Shown piece after piece: positions 41,405-53,270 of a stretch of 64,000 nt of DNA (positions within the stretch are counted from its first letter, which is position 1; the number at the start of each line of letters is the position of its first letter). Position numbers and translations under genes: made by a program. The stretch is from Podospora pseudocomata. Taxonomy: Eukaryota; Ascomycota; Sordariomycetes; Sordariales; Podosporaceae. A model generated the notes under the pieces. That model did no database searches, was not told the DNA's origin, and saw nothing but the letters and a program-made list of their open reading frames with translations. Location: contig NW_026946363.1 in NCBI RefSeq assembly GCF_035222375.1, positions 5,890,001 to 5,954,000 on the forward strand. The letters are read 5' to 3'.

Positions 41405-44400
41405 TGTGAGGGATTGTCTGGTTGTACGGGGCGGCGCACAGATTAGGTGGGCGATTTGGGGGGGATACTATCGAGTATCAAGGGGTCCCTCGAGGGTTTT
41501 TGGCGAGCTCGTCGTCGTCGGCGCCAATTCAGTTTCACTCGTGATGCTGTTCCCGGGTTGGGCTTGGCATCTCAATTCCGGCTTTACTTTCTGGCGGGAA
41601 TTTCCGGCCAATGCGATGACGGATTACGGTGTTTGGGGCACGGTGTTGGCACTGTGGGGTGTAAGCTAGAGGTGGGATGACGCTTGGGCCTTATCAACTT
41701 CATCTCAACACCCATGGTTTTACGGAGTATGGTGATCAGATCCCATCTCGCGCTCTGCGATTCATTCCTATTCTCTTGGTTTAATAAAAGGTGGCGCTTT
41801 CTTAAACTGGACAGCACTGCCGATTCAGCAGGATCTCCGTACATGTCTTCCTGGCTCTCACAATCTAATGTCATGGCATTGACACTATAGTTCTTCGAGT
41901 TCATCCCGGCTGCCTGGTCAAGCTCGTAAACCGATCCGCAGATGGCAAGCATGGATAGTCTCATGTCATAGCAGAAGCACAGATCTCTACGCGTATCACC
42001 AGTGTATCGAGTCCAAGATTGAGACCTCCATCACTCTTTGTCAGCCATGTTGGCAAACTCACAGCTTAACCAAGGCCTAAGCTAAAGATATCTTTTTTGA
42101 TCAGCCTCGATGTCTGAAAGCAACTTGACTACCTTCCACGGCCTTCCCGGGATATCGGATACGGTGAACAGATCGGGGCTCGGCTTCGACAACGGCCTGC
42201 TAGATGATCTTCCAAGCATGGAAACATAGCCTCCGAGCCACTATGGTAAGATTCGTCGAGGATGGGTTAAAGAGTCCACCACCTCGCCACCATAGTATCT
42301 CACAGGGTGTAACGAAACAGAATACGAACAGACAGCGGTTACGCAGTCATTTCCGGAAGCCGTGGGCCACAGCTCCTTGGAACAGTGAATACAGCCCTCG
42401 GCTTGATACTCGTACAACAACCACCATTGATCGAAGCGAGCGCCGAGGGATCGCGTGCAAATGTTAGCTTGATCGAAACATTGATTGCGTCGTGTGTGTG
42501 CTGTGCCATGTGTGTTTTGGCCTCCGTATCCAAAATCGTGCCGGCGCGCGGGCTCTCGGAAGTTGGACGAGGCAGAGTTTAACTTGCCCTCCTTCGGCAG
42601 CTTCCGCCACAAACATGCCAAAACATGCAAGAGTGTTCCGTTCCCAGGAAGGGATACATTCCAAGTAGGTTGATGGTGCCTGGGAGCGGTTAAAAACGCA
42701 CAAGGTTGAAAAATGGCGCCCCCAGCCACATCACATCACCAAACTCTGTCATCCCGACTCTTTGACGATTTCCAAGTCCTTGGTTTATGGCAAATGGGAA
42801 CACCCGGGTACCTGCCTTAAGCCTGCAGGCCAGTTTGTCGCTCTCTCAAGCCAGTGCCAGTGGCACAGGGATGCAGAAGTAGGGAGGCCTGTGGGACGGA
42901 ACGGCGATCCTCCAGTTGCGCGGTGAGTGATGGGATGACAGTATGCTGTAAGCACAGTGAACATCCGCGATGGTGAGAGTCGAGTCGGAGAATATCTATC
43001 GCTTGGAGACCGGGCCGTAAGAGACTCGACAAGAGATCTTGGACGTCTCATATTTACAGAACTTCCGTCCTTTACTTTCCCAGCCGTCTTCTCGATGACT
43101 TGGCGATGTGTAATACTTGGTACCTCAGGGCTGGTGTCTTGATTGGATTGTTTGTGTAGGTAGCTGTTTTCTTGGCGGGGCGGACTGTCGGGCAGGGTTT
43201 GAGAAACGCCCTGGAAAACATTGGACCAATCAGAAGCTCCCAATGGCTCAGCTGCCTCAACTTCTGAATCCCGTTGCTGCTACCCCGCGCCCTATGAAAT
43301 CGCTTTGAGCAAGACACCGACGACTTGGTCGTCATGTCTTGGCTTTCCACCCTGCCCCTGGACAACACCAACCATTTCCACCGCCAGCCCATGGATATGA
43401 CCACTCAAGACTCGCTCGGTCTGGATGCAGGCCCTCCGCCTGGTCTTGATAGGGTGCGAGTGGCAAGGAACTCCGGGGACCCCACGCTCGTTGGGAGCGT
43501 TGGGAACCCATCCCGGAGGCCCGGTTGGATGACGGCAGTTTGTCCAAAGTTCTGTCAGCCAGAATGGGCTGGTCGCGCCGCAAAAACATGTTCCCTTTTG
43601 GCCCTTCGCTTCTGCCGCTCACTCAGGGGCAAGATGCGAGATGGCAGGCAGGTGGGCAGATGCCACATCATGTACCTGGATCCCGTACATATCTCGGATG
43701 GTGCCGTCAAGTGACTCCAGTGCTGCCACGATGGTTTCTCTTTTTTAGTTTCCTGCCTTTTGTTTTTTAAACTTTGGAGAGTCTGTGTTGCCCTCCGACT
43801 ATCATCTTCCTACCCTCGGCCCATTTTCTCATCCCTTCTATCGGGACCATCTTGGTTTGCCTTCTAGCCCGGTGCTTCAGTCACTCGGTACACGGACCAG
43901 AGTCGGACTGTGTCTGGCTGTCTGTGTTATTGTGTGAGGGACGACTTGGAAGAGAAAAGGGCGGCATTTCGCAATTCGAACCGAACGATATCTGTCTCTT
44001 CTCACCTCGCCCACTTCCCTTCGTTTGAGCGATCCTCCCTATGAATTTTGGGATTCATCATTCGACATATATCCCTGGGAGCTCTCGCGCACACTTCTTT
44101 ACGCGAGTTCCACGGTTATAACCTCTCTTTGTTTCTTGTATGCCCTCTCTGGTTCACTTGTGCAGGCCAACAAAAGCCCATTCACCTGGAATCCCGTGGG
44201 CAATCTCTATTGTCTGTCCTTTGGAGCCAACAACAATTGACTTTTCTCGACAACAGTACGGCAGTCGGCACACGACCTGGTCATCCACCCGGCTTGTTTA
44301 CATTGTCTCCGCCCACAGCAGGCACCACGAAATTTATTACCCCAGGTTACGAACCAGACTGGCGACTTTCTAGCCTCGTTTCTAGAGACCGTTGCGATTG

Positions 44401-44851
44401 CGCTGGGCCAATTTAGTGACATCTCCAGATCTGTGCCGGCGTTTCGGCGCCAAGTCAAGGACGGCCTCGACGACGGTCTCAATTTCGACCTGACGATCCT
44501 GGTCAAAGCTTCCTTTATCTACACAGGGTCACCAATCCTTTCTGGAGGTTGCCTGTCCACCGGGGGAATCTTCCTTGTTGTGGCCCTCAAGAGCACGCGA
44601 GGGCAGGGGACCTGCTCCTCTCGTCCTATTGTCCCTCCCTCTCCATTGTTGGCCACACAATAGCAATGTATGTGGCCTAACGTCCACTCTTGACGCGGAT
44701 ACACCCACTGCGGTTCGGTGACAACAAACCGCTGGGGAAAGAAGCAAGTCACTGGGCGCATTGGAGCAATTCCATATCTGTTTGACGATCACGATCACTT
44801 CGACTTTTTCGACTTCGTTTCAATCTTCCATTCCACCACCCAACCATCAAG
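41405..44851. other. Long divergent upstream region, MIC19 and ferric reductase 2
   Basis: About 3.4 kb with no recognised gene. The last 1.1 kb (from about 43750) is pyrimidine-rich in blocks, as in fungal promoters and leaders, and contains several short frames that could be upstream ORFs. A long 5' leader or a non-coding transcript is possible but cannot be shown from sequence. Confidence 0.55.
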
Positions 44852-46777
44852 ATGCGTGGTCCCAGGATGGACCATCCTCGGCGCGGGATCGCTGATCCAG
44901 ACCTCACTTTTCCCGAAGCACTACTTCAGCTACGAGACACAATACCAACAATCACCAATACCCAAGAAGTACCAATATCCAACCCTACCATCACCCCCTA
45001 TAATACAGGTCTCAACGGCGTCAATCAGCCAAACAACATGCTCTTCACCGACATCCTATGGTGGACATTGGGCGGCTTGGGGGTACTGATACTGCTCATC
45101 AGGATAGGACAGTTGGCGTGGGCCAAGCTACGGCTGGTTTCGGCGATGAATACGAAGGGGAGGCAACAGCATTTCTGGAAGGTCAAGCAATGGAGTTGGA
45201 TGCCCGGTCTGAAGAGGTCACTCATCTACGCCCCATTATGGAAGAAGAGGCACAACCGCGAGATCCAGCTCTCCAGCGCTGTCAACATGGGCACTCTCCC
45301 ATCGAGACTCCAGGCAGCGGTCCTCCTCGTATATCTGGGTAGCAACCTCGCATACATGTTCGTCCTCGACTGGCAACAAGCAAACAAGTACGCCCTCTGT
45401 GCCGAAATTCGTGGCCGATCAGGAACCCTCTCCGTCGTCAACATGATCCCCCTGATCATCTTTGCCGGTCGCAACAACCCCCTTATTGGCCTTCTCAACA
45501 TCAGCTTCGACACCTACAACCTCCTCCACCGATGGATGGGTCGCATGTCCGTCTTCGAGGTCCTCATCCACTTCATCGCCTGGGCTGTCGTCCAAGTAGC
45601 CGACGACGGCTGGGAGGGTGTCAAGCACAAGATCCTCTACGACCGCTTCATCAGCTCTGGAACTGTCGGCGTCGTCGCTATGTTCGTCATCCTCGTCCTC
45701 TCCCTTTCGCCCGTCCGCCACGCCTTTTATGAGTCCTTTCTCAACACCCACATAATCCTCGCCCTCGTTGCCTTCATCTGCACCTGGATTCACTGTGTCT
45801 CCGCCACCGTCCACGGCGGTCTCCCCCAGATCCCCTGGGTTCTCGCCATCTTCATCCTCTGGGGCGCCGAGCGCTTCGCCCGCGTCATCCGCCTCGCCTA
45901 TGCCAACCGGTCGTCTAGGGGTTATACCACCGCGACGGTCGAGCCCATGCCCGGCGAGGCCTGCCGAGTGACGATGCACCTCCCACGGCACATCCCCGTC
46001 AGACCCGGCCAGCACGCCTATCTGCGTTTTGCCGGTCTCAAACCCTGGGAAAACCACCCCTTTTCCATCGCCTGGTTCGAGCATACATACTCTCCTTCTT
46101 CCCTCCCCACCTACTCCTCTTCTTCTTCATCCTCCTCAGAAAAACACCCCCCGGGGACAACCCCCACCTCCACCACCGTCAGCTTCATCATAGGCGCCCA
46201 CACGGGCTTCACCCGCCAACTCTACAACACCGCCCGTGCCTCCCCCTTGGGAGCCCTCACCCTCCGAGCAGCCTTTGAAGGCCCCTACGCCGGCCACCAC
46301 AGCTTCGACTCTTACGGGCACGTAGTCCTCTTTGCCGGCGCAACAGGAATCACCCACCAACTCTCCTACATCCGCCACCTGATCAACGGCTGCAACGACC
46401 GCACCGCCTGCACCCGTCGGATCACCCTCGTCTGGATCGTGCGCGACCACGAGGTGTTGGAGTGGATCCACCCCTACATGGAGCAGATCCTGCGCCTCCC
46501 CAACAGGCAAGAGATCCTCCGGATCAAGATCTTTGTGACGAGGCCAAAGACAGCGATGGGGGTTAATGTCCTGAGCACGAGCGGGACGGTGCAAAAGTTG
46601 CCGGGCAGGCCGAACGTGGTCACGCTGCTGGCTAAGGAGCAGGATGAGCAGATGGGGGCGATGGTGGTTGGGGTTTGCGGTCCGGGGGGGTTGGGGGATG
46701 ATGTTAGGGGTGCTGTTAGGGGGATGCAGGGGTTGGGGACGGTGGTGGATTTTGTGGAGGAGAGCTTTACTTGGTAG
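44852..46777 (+). CDS. Transmembrane ferric reductase (FRE family), second copy
   Basis: The single exon gives 641 residues, the usual FRE length. The heme histidine pairs are H226/H240 (HRWMGRMSVFEVLIH) and H300/H314 (HIILALVAFICTWIH), again 14 apart. The FAD-binding motif is HPFSIA at about 402. The NADPH motif reads GATGIT where most relatives have GGSGIT, and the C-terminal motif reads CGPGGLGDD where most have CGPPAM or similar. A run of eight Ser with flanking Ser/Pro is inserted after the FAD motif (about residues 411-440). The first 60 residues are polar with no signal peptide. ATG 44852 is the first ATG of the frame and has AAG before it. It is not a recent duplicate of the gene at 22161-25004: length, linker and motifs all differ. 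Confidence 0.91.
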   Translation: MRGPRMDHPRRGIADPDLTFPEALLQLRDTIPTITNTQEVPISNPTITPYNTGLNGVNQPNNMLFTDILWWTLGGLGVLILLIRIGQLAWAKLRLVSAMNTKGRQQHFWKVKQWSWMPGLKRSLIYAPLWKKRHNREIQLSSAVNMGTLPSRLQAAVLLVYLGSNLAYMFVLDWQQANKYALCAEIRGRSGTLSVVNMIPLIIFAGRNNPLIGLLNISFDTYNLLHRWMGRMSVFEVLIHFIAWAVVQVADDGWEGVKHKILYDRFISSGTVGVVAMFVILVLSLSPVRHAFYESFLNTHIILALVAFICTWIHCVSATVHGGLPQIPWVLAIFILWGAERFARVIRLAYANRSSRGYTTATVEPMPGEACRVTMHLPRHIPVRPGQHAYLRFAGLKPWENHPFSIAWFEHTYSPSSLPTYSSSSSSSSEKHPPGTTPTSTTVSFIIGAHTGFTRQLYNTARASPLGALTLRAAFEGPYAGHHSFDSYGHVVLFAGATGITHQLSYIRHLINGCNDRTACTRRITLVWIVRDHEVLEWIHPYMEQILRLPNRQEILRIKIFVTRPKTAMGVNVLSTSGTVQKLPGRPNVVTLLAKEQDEQMGAMVVGVCGPGGLGDDVRGAVRGMQGLGTVVDFVEESFTW

Positions 46778-49353
46778 TGAGCAGGACAGTAGGGGTTGGG
46801 GTTGGGGTTGGTTCACTTCGATGGTATTTATTTGCTTTGGGAGGGTGGGTGGCTTGGTGATTCGGATAGGATAGGGGGTTAACATTCTTTCTCTTTTCTC
46901 TATTCCCTTGGCCTTTTTATTCTTGGGTGGGTGGTGGTTTATCACTGGGTTTTGTGTGATTTTTTTGTAAATAACGGGATATGAAGGGTGCTTTTGTGTA
47001 TGATGTTGCTGGATAACGGGGAGAGAAGGAGGGGGGAAAGAGCGTTTTATATACCCTATAGACGGGCCTTGGCTTGACACGCAGAAAGCGAATGGCTTTA
47101 TGGCTTAGGTATGGAGAGGCAAGATAATTGATATGAATTACTGCATCTGGTCTTCTTTCTCAATTTCATGGTATGCGACGTCCAATGATGTTCGCTGATG
47201 CCACGCAAACATCTGTCTTTTGCCCGACGTCTGAAGAGTTCAACTCAGGTACGTGTTTTATCCTTGAACGTGTTCCTGTGAATGTGATAGGCTGCTACCT
47301 GAACTTCGAACTCTTGACAGACGGATGTCATGGAGTTCGGCTTTAACACCATGACACCAGAGGTCTCTTCAATTTGATTTCTGAATTTACAACATGCCTA
47401 AGTTGAAGACATGAAGGGATTGGTAAATCCAACATCCTGCCCTGTTGTCAATTCACCCTTCAGTTTGGTACTTGACAGCTCCGTCACTTGACATCAAGCC
47501 CACGGGGCTGCAGGGCTCGGCTTTCCATCGTCGTGATGTAACTCGACATATCGTGTTCCAAGTTTCATGACCCATTGCCACCATTCTCGAAAAACACGGC
47601 TCAATATGTCCACAAACGTCACAAAGCCTTCAGTCTCGAGCACGACATATCCCAGAATGGACGTTTATACAAGCCAACTCCGACTTCGGCTTACACCACC
47701 ACATGGCAAGGACCTCCATGTATAAGTCGATTACGTACAGCCACTTCAGCTGTTGATCTCGACTACAACCCTAACGATCAGCAATGTATCAGATCAGATG
47801 TTCCTGAGTAGCATTGATCGACAGCGGGAATAGTTGCAAGCTGGTGGTTATATGCAGGTTGCAACGTCTCCGTGCCGTTTCGTGGGGTAAAAGTCTTTGG
47901 TACTGGTCTGTTCAGCCGTGCTTGGGGGGCTCGGGGAACCTGGTTTTGAAGGTCATATAAAACAGGATTTCGGTGATAATTGCAGCAGCTGGATGGGTAG
48001 GACAGAAAAGGGGCAAAGGTAGGTGACACGGGAAGGGAAAAAGGGGCCGTATGTTGCGGTCTGTTTGCAGCATGCAGTCGAGGATATAGGTATTCTCTGG
48101 TGACTTCGGGAACGGGAAGTGCCAAAATGTGATGTGTTGGTAGCCGGTGAGGCTTGCGGGGCTCGGCATTGGGTGTTCTAGTGTAGTCGCGAGAAGACAT
48201 GGCGCGTGTAGGAGATATAAAACCCGCCGACGGGTGATGCACTTGGATATTTCTGATGACTGGTGCTCTCGAGTCCCATGTGCGAGTGTTGAGTTGATGG
48301 CGCCATCCGATGCTTGTTCGGTTTCCAGCGGCCGTTGAAAGGTCGGAGGGTCCACATTTTACGTGGGTGGATTCTGATGCCCCTCCAAGGCCGGGGAACC
48401 CCCTCTTCCGCTGGGAGCATGAGGTTGACCGGTGATCGGCGACGAATCGGATGGGGATCAGAGGCTTCGTTCCAGTTGATATTTGACCTGCAAAGGCAGA
48501 GGCCAAAAGCAGGTCGGCCTCACGTCAACCCGCCCACGCGGGCCATGGATGGGCAGAGCGTTGCAGAGAAAGAAAAAAAGTTTGTGCAGGGCAGGCAAAG
48601 GAGTCGACGTTATTGGTTCTTGGCTTGCTAGTGGAGGGGTTCGGGTTCGGTGCTGGGGTAGGACAGGGATTCAAACTTCAGGTATCTGTCCATCATGTGC
48701 TGTGTTCTCAAGGGCGCATCTCTTCTTCACGGCAAGCCCTCAACCGGCTGCCGACCGAGCTGGCGTGCTTGCTGGCGGACGTTGATTTGGTGGCGAGTCC
48801 CAGGAGGGCGTTTATGTATGAAAAACGGGACTCGGGCGAATGCTGGGCACTCAATGGCAACGGCAACCCCTCGGCTGGGTCCCATGCTTTCCTCTTTTTG
48901 TTTCGTGGTAGTGGCATTCTCGGGCGCCCTTGGCCGGTCTTTGCGCCGTGACGATTACGGGGACTCATCTCGAATGACTCAGGCCCGCCAGCTTGTTTCG
49001 TCTCTTTAAGTATCCATGATCTACCCGTCCACCTAGATCTCCATTGTCCATATATTCCATATCTACCTACCTACCACCTAGGCACCCCTCTTTGTTTCTT
49101 GCTGCTTCTCATCCCAACTTCAACAGGCACTTGTCCGCCAATTTATCAAGAATCTTCCCTGGGCTCCACGAATATTACCTAGAGTCTCTCTCCACAAGCT
49201 CTAGGTGTCTGGTCCCTCTCAGTTGCAAATCACAGTACACCTACTGCTCTCGGCCCACTCTACTTGCAGCTTAACTTCCTCCGTCGCACCTAAAGGCCGT
49301 TGCAAGGCATCCATCAAGCACCTCTTGATTCAACACCCCGCATCTCGTCCACC
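46778..49353. other. Intergenic region upstream of 2-isopropylmalate synthase
   Basis: About 2.6 kb. A CPC1/Gcn4-type site at 48975-48981 is listed separately. The stretch from about 49040 to 49340 is pyrimidine-rich and probably contains the transcription start and leader. Frames elsewhere (for example 47778-48506 minus) have no domains. Confidence 0.6.
48975..48981 (+). promoter_or_regulatory. CPC1/Gcn4-type binding site (TGACTCA) upstream of leu4
   Basis: A perfect TGACTCA lies 373 nt upstream of the start codon of 2-isopropylmalate synthase. This is the site of the general amino-acid control activator (Gcn4 in yeast, CPC1 in filamentous fungi), which is known to induce leucine genes on starvation. 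I saw no CCGG-N2-CCGG Leu3-type site. One 7-bp match can occur by chance. Confidence 0.5.
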
Positions 49354-51448
49354 ATGCCTATGTAAGTTTCCAGGTTTGACCCCATTGTTTTCCATGGAAC
49401 ATGGCAGCAGAACACAGCAGGACAGCTTTCCCTAGTGCCACGAAACACAAGACACAAATCCGGAAAACAATGGCTAACCGGGTAATTTGTGGTGTCGTAG
49501 GCTTAAGGATCCCTCCAAGAAGTACAAGAGGTTCCAACCTCTGAACCTCCCAGACCGTCAATGGCCAGACAAAGTCATCGAGAAGGCCCCAAGATGGCTG
49601 GCAACAGATTTGAGAGACGGCAACCAGAGTCTGGTTGACCCCATGGTATGTCTGGAGTCCGACTGCTAGACAACAGTTTGGCTAACGATGTTCCCTGCAC
49701 AGAACGGTGATCAAAAATGGCGTTACTTCCAGATGCTCACCGAGCTCGGCTACAAGGAGATTGAAGTATCCTTTCCCTCCGCTTCCCAGACCGATTTCGA
49801 CTTCACAAGACGTCTGATCGAGACCCCGGGCGCCGTACCCGACGATGTCTGGCTCCAAGTCCTGTCGCCCTGCAGAGAGGACCTCATTCGCCGCACAGTC
49901 GATTCGCTGAAGGGAGCCAAGAAGGCCATTGTCCACATCTATCTCGCTACCAGCGAATGTTTCCGGAGGGTTATCTTTGGATTCTCGGAAGATGAGAGCG
50001 TGGTTCTTGCTTCCAAGTGTGCGGCTCTGGTACGGTCACTGACCAAGGACGATCCGTCGCAGTCGGGTACCGAGTGGGCATTCGAGTTCAGTCCCGAAAC
50101 TTTCTCGGATACCAGCCCAGAATTTGTTGTGAGGATCTGCGAGGCTGTCAAGGAGGCATGGGGCCCAACCAAGGAGAACCCCATCATTTTCAACCTCCCG
50201 GCAACCGTCGAGATGTCCACCCCCAACGTCTATGCCGACCAGATCGAGTACTTCTGCCGCAACATCTCCGAGCGCGAGAAGATCTGCGTGTCCCTTCACC
50301 CTCACAACGACCGCGGCTGTGCGGTTGCTGCGGCCGAGCTGGCCCAGATGGCAGGAGCCGACAGAGTAGAGGGGTGCCTGTTTGGCAATGGGGAGCGGAC
50401 AGGAAACGTTGATCTGGTCACTCTTGCCCTCAACCTTTACACACAGGGCGTGACTCCCAACATCGACTTCTCGGACCTCCAAAAGGTCATCAAGACAGTG
50501 GAGGAGTGCAACAAGATCGAGGTTCACCCACGTGCGCCGTACGGTGGGTCTCTGGTGGTGTGCGCTTTCAGCGGATCTCACCAGGATGCTATCAAGAAGG
50601 GCTTCCAAATCCGGGAGAAGGAGGGTAAGGAGTACGACGACCACTGGCAGATTCCTTACCTCCCTCTGGACCCCAAGGATATTGGTCGCGACTACCAGGC
50701 CGTCATCCGCGTCAACTCGCAGTCTGGAAAGGGCGGTGCCGCTTGGGTTATCCAGCAAAACCTGCATCTGGACCTCCCACGTGGTCTACAAGTCGCTTTC
50801 GCCAAGGTCGTACAGGCTATGGCGGAGCAAAAGGGTCGCGAGCTCCTTCCCACTGAGATTACTGACCTCTTCCGGGAGACTTACCACCTTGACAAGAACT
50901 CCCGCTTCAACATTGTTGACTACAACATCAACCCCGACCGTTCCGCCTCTCCCGCACCTCCAGCCCCCGGCAAGACCCAGGATACTAAGAATCTGATGAG
51001 AGTCTTCGAGGGTGTCATTTTGATTGACGGCAAAGAGTACAAGCTCCGCGGCCGTGGCAACGGTCCGATCTCCAGTGCCGCAAACGCTCTCCGAACCATT
51101 GGTATTGACTTGGATGTCCAGGACTACAAGGAGCATGCTGTCGGTCGGGGACGGGAAGTCAAGGCGGCAACATTCATCGAGTGCGTGGCCCCGGGTGTGG
51201 AAGAGAAGGTTTGGGGAGTGGGCATCCACGAGGATGTAGTCCAGAGCTCGCTGATTGCGCTGCTTAGTGCTGCCAGCAACGTAAGTGAAGTTGATGTACA
51301 CCAAGTCATTGATAGTGAGAAGCTAACGCATTATTTGCAACAGTTTGCCAGCAGCCGCCATGGGAGCCCTATTATTCCCAAGCAGACTCTTACCAATGGC
51401 GGCCTCCAAGTTCCGGACATGCAGTCCCTGGAGCACAAGGCCGAATAA
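49354..51448 (+). CDS. leu4: 2-isopropylmalate synthase
   Basis: This enzyme condenses acetyl-CoA with 2-oxoisovalerate, the committed and leucine-inhibited step of leucine synthesis. Four exons (49354-49361, 49501-49645, 49703-51280, 51344-51448) give 611 residues. The catalytic TIM barrel shows [33 protein letters not shown] (metal-binding His) and [11 protein letters not shown]. The C-terminal LeuA regulatory domain starts near [18 protein letters not shown] and includes [14 protein letters not shown], where feedback-resistant mutations occur in yeast. No clear mitochondrial presequence is present: [14 protein letters not shown] matches the short (cytosolic-form) start of yeast Leu4. The first coding exon is only 8 nt (MPM spans the intron). 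The last intron (63 nt, CTAAC, CAACAG) is stop-free in frame, so a naive reading would insert 21 residues. Confidence 0.97.
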
Positions 51449-53270
51449 GATGCCAACAAACGGGGCATGGGCAAAGACTGAGCAACGAGCGAAGACATGA
51501 CTTGACACGACAGGCCTTGATTTTCACATGAGTTTATGCAGAGAGGATGAGAAAATTTGCTTCATGACATCTCCTTGATCATCACCCTTTTTCCAACATT
51601 GTTATCGGCACTTAGTGGTGTTTGTTTGCAGTTATCTTAGCCGGGGGGTAACATGGGTGCATCACGGTTCGAAAAAAAAGGGGCTTTGGGAGTGGTTTAC
51701 TTAATACCGAAATTTTGGGGGTTGGGGGTTGCTGAGACAAGTATTCGGTGAAAAGTTATGGTTTTATTTCATGGCTGAGCTTCATGGCTTTATATCATGG
51801 TACTTGGTGATTATTCTGAGAAATCGATTCAATGAAATCTTCAGAGACATCTGGAGTTAATTTATGCGCCATGCCAGGTTCAGACGCGGGGTGTGTTCGG
51901 GAATTTATCGTTTCATTGATCGCACTCATAGATCCATACCTATCTATATTCAGAGACCAGCATTGTTTCTGTTGGGCCAGTCTTATGTTGGTGTTGCGAA
52001 TGTCAGACAGGTGGGTAAACCAACAAGGCTCTGAAAGAGAAAGAGTCAGTGGTTGCCTTGCCCAGCCATGGGCGACCCTGATTGGTGGGTTTGAGGAGGC
52101 GCAGAAGTGTCTAGAAGCAGTTCCATTCAAAACAAACGGCCCTGCAGGGCTGAAGAAATGGATGTTTTTTTTTTATTAACACGTGAAGGCCTTTTTCAAG
52201 ACATGCTGATCCTTGACACAGGTGTCAGAAAGTAATTCTAGCATCGGTAAAACTTCAACAAAGCATGACAGGTCAGAAAGGAGTTGTGTAAGGCAAGGGT
52301 ACTGACAGCAGAATCTAGAATCACAGTCTTCTTTGGGCATGCTGTTTTGAAGGGGTCGGCTCTTGCTCCCTATCAGGCTGCCAGGCTGCATGACAGAGGG
52401 GAGAGCCCCATTCCTGTCGCCTTGCAGATTGAAGAGATGGTCAGTGCTCTCGTGTCTAGCGAGGGGCAGCCCCGCCTAGAAACGTGTGCACCAAGGTTTT
52501 TGACACTGGGCTACCCTCCTGAGAACACTGCAAAAGTGCGGGGCTCCATATGGGTTCAGAGTCTGGCCGCACAGTGCGGGGTCAGGACCATGGCAACAAG
52601 AACGTTCATTCACGTTGAGCGTCCACCGCTTATATTATGTAGAGCAAAGTAGAAACTGGTAGTGGTCTAGTCCAGAGTTTGGTTGCTGTCTGCTGTCTGC
52701 CCTGCATCAACTCCCCATCATCTTCTTCCTTTTCCAGTGACCGCTTCTCCTTGTCTTCCTCGATCACATCCTCGACAGAGACTAGCAGCTCGTTGGCAAA
52801 TACCCAGGACAGTTTTTTGTGTGCTGTCTCGCAACCAACTCGTCTACATTCGACACACTCCTTTGCGTGCCACTCGTCTCTGCCTAGCAGCCATACAGCG
52901 ACTTTTCTCGGTTCCCGCATCCAACAGCTCTTCAGGCTTGAAAGGTGCGGTTGTTGACTCGAAAGACAGAGTGTATTGCCCAATCTCTGCAGCCTTTTTC
53001 TTCCACTGTAAGTCGTGTTCGCCGAACCAGAGAGGCAGACAGACGTACGTGTCTGGCTGTTTGGCTGCTTTTGGAGCTCAAAGGAACTAACAGCGACACT
53101 AAGACTTTGTAGTCCTAATCCGATAAGCCCCGTGGATCCACGACCCCCCGCTTGTGTTCCACGCAAACTTTAGCTGCGTCGAATACCAACTTTCTCCCTG
53201 TCAACACTCGCTCCTCTCACCTTCACACCAACCCGTTTTCCATCCCGGACACGGTATCCAGACAGCAACC
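51449..53270. other. Intergenic region between leu4 and kap95
   Basis: About 1.8 kb. No gene is supported. The frame 51832-52179 has no family resemblance. The 52680-53270 part is pyrimidine-rich in places and probably holds the promoter and leader of kap95. Confidence 0.6.

Noticed and set aside
47778-48506. 242-codon minus-strand frame
   Set aside because: Low-complexity Ser/Pro/Arg content, no domain and no splice structure; overlaps other random frames on both strands upstream of leu4.
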